This document shows positions 47,873-54,983 of a DNA stretch of 64,000 nt, one piece after another (position 1 is the stretch's first letter; each line of letters starts with the position of its first letter). The notes under the pieces are model-generated. The model was given only the letters and a program-made list of their open reading frames with translations, was not told the DNA's origin and made no database searches. This stretch comes from Brachybacterium subflavum (GTDB lineage: Bacteria; Actinomycetota; Actinomycetes; Actinomycetales; Dermabacteraceae). The position numbers were made by a program, and so were the translations under genes. The stretch lies in the NCBI RefSeq assembly GCF_009299795.1, contig NZ_VIGP01000002.1:62001-126000 (forward strand). Reading direction: 5' to 3'.

Positions 47873-47926
47873 GGTCACGGTCACGGTCACGGTCACGGTC
47901 ACGGTCACGGTCACGGTCACGGTCAC
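47873..47926. repeat. Hexanucleotide tandem repeat (GGTCAC)9
   Basis: Nine perfect copies of GGTCAC, with degenerate copies on the left (about 47861-47872). It lies 10 bp beyond the stop of the DUF4190-like gene and directly before its decayed duplicate. One frame reads as a Thr-Val repeat, but no ribosome site or plausible gene supports translation. Confidence 0.95.
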
Positions 47927-47936
47927 GGGCTGAGCG

Positions 47937-48347
47937 TCACATGCCCGCTGCCGCCACCGCGGTGACGATCGCGCTGAGGATCTGGCCGCCCACCAGTGTG
48001 AACAGCCATGATGCGCTGACGGAGACGCCGACGATCGCTGCCGTGCGGCGGCGCCCGCGCTGGAAGAGCGCGACGGCCCCCAGCACCACGGACACCAGCG
48101 CGACGAGACCGAGCATGATCGTCGGCACCCAGATCAGGAGGGTGAAGCTCGTGCCGAACTTCTGCGCGAGGAAGGGGATCAGCACGTTCATCCCGGTGCG
48201 CAGGGTCGAGAGGGCGATGAGGAGGATCGCGACGATCAGCGACGCCATGCCCAGCGGGTTCGACGCCTTCGCCGCGGTCGGCGCGGACGAGATCGGAGCG
48301 GACGGGGACGGTGCGGCAACGGAGCACGGGTATTCAGGCTGGGCCAT
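47937..48347 (-). CDS. DUF4190-like small membrane protein
   Basis: 136 residues. A 30-residue Ser/Pro/Ala-rich start is followed by about three hydrophobic helices: LGMASLIVAILLIALSTLRT, LLIWVPTIMLGLVALVSVVL and AAIVGVSVSASWLFTLVGGQ. A basic RGRRR motif precedes the last helix. This matches small DUF4190-type membrane proteins of unknown function. ATG 48347 has a CATACT hexamer 6 nt upstream. Confidence 0.7.
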   Translation of the reverse strand: MAQPEYPCSVAAPSPSAPISSAPTAAKASNPLGMASLIVAILLIALSTLRTGMNVLIPFLAQKFGTSFTLLIWVPTIMLGLVALVSVVLGAVALFQRGRRRTAAIVGVSVSASWLFTLVGGQILSAIVTAVAAAGM

Positions 48348-48447
48348 GGAGCGAGTATGCCCGACGCTCCGCGCAGGTGACCACGGCAGATGCCGTCACC
48401 GCTGCATCACCGCGCCGGCGGCCGGGCAGGCCTTGGGGACGTTCTGC

Positions 48448-48493
48448 GCGGGTTTGCGGACCTTTCACGGTCGCGAAAGGTCCGCAAACCCGC
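48448..48493 (-). terminator. 19-bp perfect hairpin downstream of the aldehyde dehydrogenase gene
   Basis: Perfect stem 48448-48466 with 48475-48493 and an 8-nt loop; the stem contains TTTGCGGACCTTTC and is less GC-rich than its surroundings. It lies about 70 nt after the aldehyde dehydrogenase stop and is probably its terminator. Confidence 0.65.
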
Positions 48494-48498
48494 CCGTA

Positions 48499-48560
48499 CG
48501 GCGACACCGACGGTGACGGCACGGCGACACCGACGGTGACGGCGCGGCGATGCCGACGGC
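48499..48560. repeat. Tandem repeat between the hairpin and the aldehyde dehydrogenase gene
   Basis: About 2.5 copies of a 24-bp unit, ACGGCGACACCGACGGTG plus six bases; the last copy is degenerate. Non-coding. Confidence 0.75.
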
Positions 48561-48564
48561 GGGG

Positions 48565-49956
48565 TCAGCCGACGGCGGGACCCACCCAGACCTGCTGGGC
48601 ATTGACGAACTCGCGGATGCCGTGGGGGCCCAGCTCCCGGCCGTAGCCGGAGCGCTTGATGCCGCCCGAGGGCAGGCGCGGGTCGGTCTTCACGATCCCG
48701 TTGACGCTGACCTGCCCGGCCTCGATGCGGCGGGCGAGGGCCTCCCCGCGCGCGGTCTCGGTCCAGATCGAGGAGCCGAGCCCGTAGGGGGTGTCGTTCG
48801 CGATCGCGATCGCATCGTCCGCGTCGTCGGCCGCGACGACCACGGCGACCGGCCCGAAGGTCTCCTCGGTGCACGCGGTCATGCCCTGCTGCACGCCGGT
48901 GAGCAGCGTGACCGGATAGAAGAACCCGGGCCCGTCGGGCATCTCTCCCCCGAGCACGAGCTGTGCACCTGCCTCGACGGACGAGGCGACCTGTCGATGC
49001 AGGTTCTCGCGCAGCTCCTCCCGGGCGATGGGCCCCACCTGGGTGGTGTCCTCGCGGGGGTCGCCCACGGTGAGCGCTTCGAGCTGCGCGCGCAGCAGCT
49101 CCACGAACTCGTCGTGCACCGAGCGCTCGACGATCACGCGCTTGGCGGCGATGCAGGACTGGCCGGCGTTGATGATCCGCGAGAGCGCGGAGACCTTGGC
49201 GGCCTCCTCGAGGTCGGCGTCGGCCAGGACGATGCAGGGATCGGAGCCGCCGAGCTCGAGGACCGCCGGCTTGATCTCGCTGGCGGCGATCGACGCGACC
49301 TTGGCGCCGGCCCGGTCGGAGCCGGTGAACGAGACCGCGGCGATGCGCGGATCGCGGATCGCCTGCTCGACGTCCTCGGTGCGCGCCTGGAGGACCTGGA
49401 AGATCCCCTCCGGTGCGCCGGCAGCCCGGAAGACCTCACCGATCGCGGCCGCGCAGCCGGGCACGTGCGGGTCGTGCTTCATCACGCACGTGTTGCCTGC
49501 CATCAGCGCGGGGGCGGCGAAGCGGAACGCGATCCAGAAGGGTGCGTTCCAGGGCAGCACGCCCAGCACCGGCCCGAGCGGCAGATGCTGGATGTAGGAG
49601 GAGGTGGCGTCGGAGGCGATGTGCTCGTCGGCCAGGTACTCCTCGGCGTGGTCGGCGTAGTGCTCGGCGGCCCAGGCGGCCTTGTTGACCTCTCCCCTGG
49701 CCTCGCCGATGGGCTTGCCCATCTCCTGGGTCATCAGCGGGGCGAGCTCCTCGACGTGCTCGCGCATGTGCGCGGCGACGGCGCGGAGCACGGCGGAGCG
49801 CTCGGCGAAGGTGGTCTCCTTCCAGGTCGTGAAGGCGTCGTGGGCGCGGCCGACGATCCCGCTGATCTGCGAGGGCGTCGCGGCGGGCACCTCGCGCACG
49901 ACGTCGCCGGTGGTGGGGTCGATGGCTGTCAGCACGCTGGCGGTCTGTTCGCTCAT
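48565..49956 (-). CDS. NAD(P)-dependent aldehyde dehydrogenase, succinate/aspartate-semialdehyde type (doeC candidate)
   Basis: 463 residues. ALDH landmarks: PLGPVLGVLPWNAPFW, FTGSDRAGAKVA, catalytic ELGGSDPCIV (Glu), NAGQSCIAAKRVIVE (catalytic Cys) and EETFGPVAVVVAADD. The overall form is that of the short GabD1-type succinate-semialdehyde dehydrogenases. Its operon partners are a DoeA-like hydrolase and a diaminobutyrate transaminase, so oxidation of aspartate semialdehyde in ectoine breakdown (the DoeC step) is the likely job. GAGAGGAG precedes the ATG, 12 bp after doeA. Confidence 0.85.
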   Translation of the reverse strand: MSEQTASVLTAIDPTTGDVVREVPAATPSQISGIVGRAHDAFTTWKETTFAERSAVLRAVAAHMREHVEELAPLMTQEMGKPIGEARGEVNKAAWAAEHYADHAEEYLADEHIASDATSSYIQHLPLGPVLGVLPWNAPFWIAFRFAAPALMAGNTCVMKHDPHVPGCAAAIGEVFRAAGAPEGIFQVLQARTEDVEQAIRDPRIAAVSFTGSDRAGAKVASIAASEIKPAVLELGGSDPCIVLADADLEEAAKVSALSRIINAGQSCIAAKRVIVERSVHDEFVELLRAQLEALTVGDPREDTTQVGPIAREELRENLHRQVASSVEAGAQLVLGGEMPDGPGFFYPVTLLTGVQQGMTACTEETFGPVAVVVAADDADDAIAIANDTPYGLGSSIWTETARGEALARRIEAGQVSVNGIVKTDPRLPSGGIKRSGYGRELGPHGIREFVNAQQVWVGPAVG

Positions 49957-49968
49957 GGTGTGCTCCTC

Positions 49969-51132
49969 TCAGGCGGAGTGGACGGTGAAGTCCTCGGGGA
50001 CGTGGAAGAGGGATTCGCAGCCGTCGGCCGTGATGCGGACGGTGTCGGAGATCCCGCAGGTCTTGTCGCCGTCCACGCCCCACATCCAGGGGATGAGGTG
50101 GAAGGTCATGCCCTCCTCGAGCTCGCGCCGGTCCCCGCTCATGAGGGAAAGGATGTAGCCCTCGTCCCAGCTGGGCGGGAAGGCGATGCCGATCGAGTAG
50201 CCCGCGCGGGTGATCAGGTGCGCGCCCACGGAGTTGTCCTCGATGACGGCGCGGGTGAGCTCGTCGACCTCGGAGACGGTGACGCCGGGCTTCATGAGTC
50301 CGCGCAGCTCCGCCAGCGCCCGCTTCATCGTCTCCTGCGCCTCGTGCATGGAGTCGGTGAGGCCGCCGTTGACCACGGTGCGCATGATCGCCGCGTGGTA
50401 GCGGCGGTAGCAGCCGCCGATCTCGAGGAAGACGTGCTCACCGGGCTGGATGATGCGGCCCTCCCAGGTGGCGTGCCCGATCATCGAGCGCGGCCCCGAG
50501 GTCACGTAGGGCATGACCGCGGGGAACTCGCCGCCCGCCCGGAACATCGCGGAGGCGATCGCCGCGGCGACGTCGTTCTCCGTATTCCCGGGGACGGCGA
50601 CCTCGACGCCCGCCGCCCAGCCGGCCTCGGCGGCCCGCGCCGCGCGGCCCATCACCTCGATCTCCGCCGGAGACTTGCGCAGGCGCCCCTCCTCGACGAT
50701 TCCGAAGCAGTCCACGAGCCCGTGCCCGAAGGCCTCGTGCATGCGGTCCTGCTGGTAGGCCGGGAAGTAGTAGCTGTTGCGCTCGAAGCCCACCGTGGCG
50801 TCGCCGAGCCCCAGATCCTTCAGCAGGCCCACGAGGGTGGCGATGGCGTCGCCGTCGTCGGGGAAGGGCCGGGTGCGGTCCACCCAGGTGCGGTGGATGA
50901 CGTTGGACTCCTCCATGCCGCGGGTGACGAACACGGAATCGTCCGTCAGCGGCACCACGAGCGCCTGGAAGAAGGAGTACCCGGTCGTCTGGTAGTCCGT
51001 GAGGTACATGAGGTTCTCAGGGTCCGAGATCACGACCGCGTCCAGTCCGCGCTCGGCCATGCGGCTGCGCAGGCCGTCCAGGCGGCGCTCGTACTCCTCG
51101 GGCGCGAAGGTCATGTCCTCGCGCCGGCGCAT
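49969..51132 (-). CDS. doeA: Ectoine hydrolase-like M24 (creatinase-fold) protein
   Basis: 387 residues, pita-bread fold. The N-terminal domain is YERRLDGLRSRMAERGLDAVVISDPENLMYLTDYQTTGY. The catalytic domain has HATWEGRIIQPGEHVFLEIGGCYRRYHAAIMRTVV and GYSIGIAFPPSWDEG, close to EutD/DoeA ectoine hydrolases. The two metal-ligand Asp residues of true M24 peptidases are replaced (E and A in EIGGCYRRYHAAI), so it is not a metallopeptidase. The predicted reaction opens the ectoine ring to N-acetyl-diaminobutyrate. The ATG shares one base with the TGA of the upstream transaminase gene (TGATG). Confidence 0.75.
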   Translation of the reverse strand: MRRREDMTFAPEEYERRLDGLRSRMAERGLDAVVISDPENLMYLTDYQTTGYSFFQALVVPLTDDSVFVTRGMEESNVIHRTWVDRTRPFPDDGDAIATLVGLLKDLGLGDATVGFERNSYYFPAYQQDRMHEAFGHGLVDCFGIVEEGRLRKSPAEIEVMGRAARAAEAGWAAGVEVAVPGNTENDVAAAIASAMFRAGGEFPAVMPYVTSGPRSMIGHATWEGRIIQPGEHVFLEIGGCYRRYHAAIMRTVVNGGLTDSMHEAQETMKRALAELRGLMKPGVTVSEVDELTRAVIEDNSVGAHLITRAGYSIGIAFPPSWDEGYILSLMSGDRRELEEGMTFHLIPWMWGVDGDKTCGISDTVRITADGCESLFHVPEDFTVHSA

Positions 51133-52427
51133 CAGCGGGCGCCTTCCAGGCCGGCGTCCTTCGCGGCGGGGATCGCCGCCGCGGCGGCGTCGATCGCCTC
51201 GGCGAGGATGTCGAGGCCTGCGGCGAGGTCGTCCTCGGGGATCGTCAGCGGCGGGATGAGCTTCACGACCCGGCCGTCCTGGCCGCAGGGACCGATGAGC
51301 AGCCCGCGCGCGAAGCACTCGTCCTGGACCTTCTTGGCGAAGGCGCCTTCGAGGGTGTCCACGGCCTGCATCATGCCCTTGCCGCGCACCTCCCAGCCCC
51401 GCTCGGGGTGGGCCGCGGCGATCTGCTCGAGCCGGTCGCGCATCACCTGCCCCTTGGCGGTCACCTCCTTCCCGAAGGCGTCGTCCGTGAAGTAGTCCAG
51501 GGCCACGGTGCCCGCGACGAAGGACATGCCCTGGCCGCGGAAGGTCCCGGTGTGCGCGCCGGGCGACCAGTGCCGGTCGACCTCGGGCTTGTTGAGGTTC
51601 ATGGCGATCGGGGTGCCGAACCCGCCCAGGCCCTTGGCGAGCGTGATGATGTCGGGGTCCAGGTCCATCCCGTCGAAGGAGAAGAAGCTGCCGGTGCGGC
51701 CGATGCCCGCCTGGATGTCGTCGAAGATCACGAGCGCGCCGACCTCGCGGGCGAGGTCCTGGACGGAGCGGAGCCAGGCGGCGCTGGCCACGTTGACGCC
51801 GCCCTCGGCCTGGATCGGCTCGAGGAGGAACGCGGCAGGTGCGGTGAGCCCGCTCGAGGTGTCCAGCAGGGCCTCCCGGTACTCGGCGATCGCGGTGTCC
51901 CCGCCCGGCGCGGTCTCGAACGGCAGGCGCACGATGTTGTCCAGCGGCACGCCCGCCCACTGCCGGAAGGCGTGGTTGGCTGTCGCGGCGAGGGAGCCGA
52001 GGGTCATGCCGTGGAAGCCGTGGCTGAACGCGACGATCTCGCGGCGGCCGGTGGCGCGGCGGGCGAGCTTCATGGCGGCCTCGACGGCGTTGGAGCCGGT
52101 GGGGCCCATGAACTGCATGCGATGGTCCATGCCGCGCGGGGCGAGGATGACGTCCTGGAACTTCTGCACGAAGTCCCGCTTGGTGGTGGTGTATGTGTCG
52201 AGGCTGTGGGCGACGCCGTCGTTGCTGATGAAGTCGATCAGCGCCTCCTTCATCCTCGGGTTGTTGTGCCCGAAGTTCAGGACGCCGGCGCCGGCGAAGA
52301 AGTCGATGTAGCTGGTGCCGTCCTCGTCGACCTGGCGCGCGTTGGACGCGGAGGCGAAGACGGTCGGGTAGTTGCGGCAGTAGCCGCGGATCTCGGATTC
52401 GTGCTGCTCGAAGGCTGCAGTGTCCAT
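51132..52427 (-). CDS. doeD: Class III diaminobutyrate-2-oxoglutarate transaminase, DoeD/EctB-like
   Basis: 431 residues. The N-terminus FEQHESEIRGYCRNYPTVFASA is characteristic of EctB/DoeD. PLP-enzyme landmarks are FMGPTGSNAVEAAMKLARRATG, FLLEPIQAEGGVN, IFDDIQAGIGRTGSFFS and the Schiff-base region TLAKGLGGFGTPIA. EctB makes diaminobutyrate for ectoine synthesis; DoeD runs the reverse in catabolism. The absence of ectA and ectC and the coupling to a DoeA-like gene favour catabolism. First gene of the operon. Confidence 0.82.
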   Translation of the reverse strand: MDTAAFEQHESEIRGYCRNYPTVFASASNARQVDEDGTSYIDFFAGAGVLNFGHNNPRMKEALIDFISNDGVAHSLDTYTTTKRDFVQKFQDVILAPRGMDHRMQFMGPTGSNAVEAAMKLARRATGRREIVAFSHGFHGMTLGSLAATANHAFRQWAGVPLDNIVRLPFETAPGGDTAIAEYREALLDTSSGLTAPAAFLLEPIQAEGGVNVASAAWLRSVQDLAREVGALVIFDDIQAGIGRTGSFFSFDGMDLDPDIITLAKGLGGFGTPIAMNLNKPEVDRHWSPGAHTGTFRGQGMSFVAGTVALDYFTDDAFGKEVTAKGQVMRDRLEQIAAAHPERGWEVRGKGMMQAVDTLEGAFAKKVQDECFARGLLIGPCGQDGRVVKLIPPLTIPEDDLAAGLDILAEAIDAAAAAIPAAKDAGLEGAR

Positions 52428-52462
52428 GGCATATGCCTCGCTTTCGGCGACGTGCGAGAGGA

Positions 52463-52495
52463 CGTCGATCCGGACCACTGTGTCCGGGATCGACG
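52463..52495. promoter_or_regulatory. Inverted repeat upstream of the doe-like operon
   Basis: CGTCGATCCGGAC (52463-52475) and GTCCGGGATCGACG (52482-52495) form an inverted repeat with a single-base bulge and a 6-nt spacer, 36-68 bp before the first ATG. It is a candidate operator or leader hairpin. Confidence 0.5.
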
Positions 52496-52818
52496 AAGGC
52501 GGCCCCGAATCGAGAACCGCCTTATGACGCACCCTCGACCCCCGATGCCGCCCCCGTCAAGCAGGGTCTGTCCCCCGGTGCCGAGGGGTCGGGCGGTTCC
52601 GCGCTCCCACCTGCGCGGGGTCCTTCTCGATACATCCGGGGATCGGGGCCCCGGCGTGTCCGCCCGGCGCGGGCCGGCGTGCGCCCGAGCGGTGCGGGTC
52701 GGCGTGCGCCGCGGCGGCGCGCCGTGGGTGCACATGGCTCGCGCCCCGACCTTCCCGAGGCATGCGAGCGCACGTAGGGTGGCAGCCATCACACGTCGCG
52801 ACGGAGGAGGCGACCACG
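52496..52818. other. Intergenic region between the doe-like operon and the next gene
   Basis: About 320 bp with no gene recognised. It should contain the doe-like promoter (minus) and that of the next gene, for which TAGGGT (52775-52780) is a -10 candidate. Confidence 0.35.
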
Positions 52819-53229
52819 ATGGCGCAGACAGGACCCCACCTGGCCGAGATCGCGCTGCGGGTCGCGCGCGGCGAGCTGGCCCTCGTGCCCGGCAGCCCGC
52901 GCAGCGGCCCGAACTCGCGGGCGGAGGCGCAGGCGCTGCTGTTCGATGCGCTCGGCGCCCTCCCGGAGGGTGCGCAGCACCGCCTGTTCGGGGAGCCCTC
53001 CCAGCGCGTGATGTTCCTGTACTACGAGGAGGGCCCGGCGACCGTGGGCGTGGTCCTCGAACCGGCGACCGCCGTGCACGGCCCCACCCTCGCCGCGGTG
53101 GAACGGCACGTGCGCGAGGTCGTCGCCGCAGAGCGCGGAGTCGTGCACGAGGACGTGCGCGTGTTCGGCACCCGCGTGGACCGCGATGCGGTGCTCACTG
53201 CGCTGCAGGACGTCGTGCCCCGGAGGTGA
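52819..53229 (+). CDS. Hypothetical protein, unrecognised
   Basis: 136 residues with an excellent ribosome site (GGAGGAGG, 8 nt upstream). The sequence alternates helix- and strand-like parts: HLAEIALRVARGELALVPGS, HRLFGEPSQRVMFLYYEEGP, TVGVVLEPATAVHGPTLAAVERHVREVV and VHEDVRVFGTRVDRDAVLTAL. There are no membrane segments, cysteines or known motifs. It is monocistronic and convergent with a GNAT gene. Confidence 0.7.
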   Translation: MAQTGPHLAEIALRVARGELALVPGSPRSGPNSRAEAQALLFDALGALPEGAQHRLFGEPSQRVMFLYYEEGPATVGVVLEPATAVHGPTLAAVERHVREVVAAERGVVHEDVRVFGTRVDRDAVLTALQDVVPRR

Positions 53230-53290
53230 GGGCGGGCGGCCGCCGTCCCTAGGCAGGTCGCGGGGACGCCGCCGCGTCGGAGTCTCCGCG

Positions 53291-53692
53291 TCAGAGAGCC
53301 CGAGGGAGCTCCTTCTCGAGTCTCTGCGAGGTCTCCGTGGCGCTGCGGCGCACGCCTTCGTCGTCGACGTACTCGTAGGTGCAGGTCTCCGACTCGCCGG
53401 TCGCCGCGAAACCGAGCCGCTCGTACAGGCGTCGCGCATCGGGATTGTCGATACCGACGGCGAGACCGATCCGGCCCAGCGGTCGTGCGGCATCCTCGGC
53501 CGCCGCGATCAGCGCGGAGCCGACGCCTCTGCTGCGGAAACCCGCCTCGACGTGCAGGTTCCGCAGCTCCGGCACCTGCTTCCACACCAGCTCCCCCGAG
53601 CCGACGGGGACCTCACCGATCCACGCGACCAGGAAGAGGCACAGCCCCTGCTGCTGGGCGGCGAACACGGGGGACGCATAGTCCTTCCCCAC
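53291..53692 (-). CDS. GNAT acetyltransferase with uncertain start
   Basis: 133 residues from GTG 53692. The GNAT core is clear: LRNLHVEAGFRSRGVGSALIAAAEDAA (acetyl-CoA loop R/Q-x-x-G-x-G/A) and GIDNPDARRLYERLGF. The first strand and helix of the fold seem to lie upstream in the same open frame (GLRIHPCGEDDARALTA), back to about 53776, but no ATG or GTG occurs there. A CTG at 53774-53776 is 6 nt after a TAGGGT -10 box (53783-53788, minus strand), the leaderless spacing seen elsewhere. Either an unusual start or a damaged N-terminus is possible. Confidence 0.75.
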   Translation of the reverse strand: MGKDYASPVFAAQQQGLCLFLVAWIGEVPVGSGELVWKQVPELRNLHVEAGFRSRGVGSALIAAAEDAARPLGRIGLAVGIDNPDARRLYERLGFAATGESETCTYEYVDDEGVRRSATETSQRLEKELPRAL

Positions 53693-53836
53693 GGGCTCAC
53701 GGGCGGTGAGCGCACGCGCATCGTCCTCCCCGCAGGGGTGGATGCGCAGTCCTGCGGCGGGGTCCGGTGCGTCCAGGCGCGCACCCTACCGACCCCGGCG
53801 AGCGCGTGAGGGCGTGAGGGCGTGAGGCGAGCCTGT

Positions 53837-54016
53837 TCAGCGGCGGTCGAGGTAGCCGCGTGCCGACCGGTGGGCCCGGTCGATCTTCTGGGCATGCGCG
53901 GGGGCGCGCTTCCGGGCGGCGCCCGCGACGGCGTCCGCAGCGCTCCCTGCGGCTTGCCGCCCCTTCTGGGTCCGCAGGGCATGGCGGGCGGCGTGGACGA
54001 GGTGGGAGAGTCTCAT
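53837..54016 (-). CDS. Small basic hypothetical protein
   Basis: 59 residues, very rich in Arg, Ala and His, helical throughout (HLVHAARHALRTQKGRQAAG, then AHAQKIDRAHRSARGYLDRR). The shape recalls the small helical Rv0909-like proteins annotated as putative antitoxins, but those are acidic/mixed and the similarity is weak. No clear ribosome site. No partner toxin is next to it. Confidence 0.45.
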   Translation of the reverse strand: MRLSHLVHAARHALRTQKGRQAAGSAADAVAGAARKRAPAHAQKIDRAHRSARGYLDRR

Positions 54017-54147
54017 GGTCCGGTACTCGATCAGGGCGCTCTGCGGTCTCCCTGAATCCCACCGTGGCGGAGGCTGAACACCGCCCTTCGGCGACCGGTG
54101 CCGCCCGCGCCTCATCGAGCGCTTGTGCAGCCCGTCGTTCTCGCGGC

Positions 54148-54897
54148 TCAGCGGAACGTCTGCGATGCGCTCCGCACCCTGGCGCGTTCCACGGCCTCGC
54201 GCACCTTCCCCTGCCACGGGTTCCCGTGCCCGGGGAGGATCAGGCCGACGGGCAGGTCGGCGAACACATCGAGCCCGTCGAGCGCCGCCTGCGGATCCCG
54301 CGCGAAGAACTCGGGGAGCATCTGGGGGCCGTCGACCACGGAGAGCCGATGCCCCGTGATCAGCGCGTCGCCGCTGAGGAGGATCCCGGCGTCCCGCAGC
54401 AGGAATGCCGCGTGCCCGAGGCTGTGGCCGGGCGAGGCCACGGGCTCGGGATGCCCGGGGAGGTCGAGGGGCCCACCCAGAGGCAGCGGCGAGGCCGACG
54501 GCACGGCCACGTGGGAGAGCCCGCCCGCACGCAGGACCGTGAGGATCCACCGCGCCATGTGCGGGGCGGAGAGGTTGGCGAGCACGTCGCGCGCGCCCGC
54601 CTGGTCGTGGACCTCGCCGTGCAGGGCGGGGATCTCGTCGGGATGCGCGAGCACGGGCACGTCCCAGTGGCTCAGCAGGCCGGGCACGGTGCCGATGTGG
54701 TCGACGTGCGCATGGGTGACCAGCACGGCGCGGACCTTCGAGGGGCTGCCGACGAGTCGGCGCACGTCGTCCGCGACCTGCGGAGCATCCCCGGGGTAGC
54801 CGGCGTCCACGAGGGTGAGCTCGTCGTCCTCGCGCAGCAGGATCCAGTTGGATCCGCATCCGGAGGAGAAGAACACTCCGTCGGCGACTTCACGCAT
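54148..54897 (-). CDS. MBL-fold metallo-hydrolase
   Basis: 249 residues. The metallo-beta-lactamase zinc motif THAHVDHIG is at 61-69. Further ligands are the His in SPGHSLGHAAF, the Asp in LLSGDALITG and the His in LPGHGNPW. This is the generic glyoxalase II/lactonase-like hydrolase fold; the substrate is unknown. GGAGGA lies 9 nt before the ATG at 54897. It is downstream of ilvD with an 86-bp gap. Confidence 0.87.
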   Translation of the reverse strand: MREVADGVFFSSGCGSNWILLREDDELTLVDAGYPGDAPQVADDVRRLVGSPSKVRAVLVTHAHVDHIGTVPGLLSHWDVPVLAHPDEIPALHGEVHDQAGARDVLANLSAPHMARWILTVLRAGGLSHVAVPSASPLPLGGPLDLPGHPEPVASPGHSLGHAAFLLRDAGILLSGDALITGHRLSVVDGPQMLPEFFARDPQAALDGLDVFADLPVGLILPGHGNPWQGKVREAVERARVRSASQTFR

Positions 54898-54983
54898 GGC
54901 AGGGGTCCTCCGGTTCTCGGACGGGGCGCGCAGCACGGACAGGCACCGCGACGCGCTGGTAGGCGGCGCGCCGGTCGGCGATG

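Noticed and set aside
47872..47926. GGTCAC repeat as a CRISPR array or as a Thr-Val repeat protein
   Set aside because: The units are contiguous 6-mers without spacers, and there is no ribosome site or plausible coding context.
48550..51495. 981-codon plus-strand open frame
   Set aside because: Antisense shadow of the doe-like operon; the encoded text has no domain features.
51132..52427. ectB of an ectoine biosynthesis cluster
   Set aside because: No ectA, ectC or ectD nearby, and the gene is coupled to an ectoine-hydrolase-like gene, favouring catabolism; not fully excluded.
53837..54016. Toxin-antitoxin module at the small basic protein
   Set aside because: No partner gene is adjacent and the resemblance to Rv0909-like proteins is only in general helical character.
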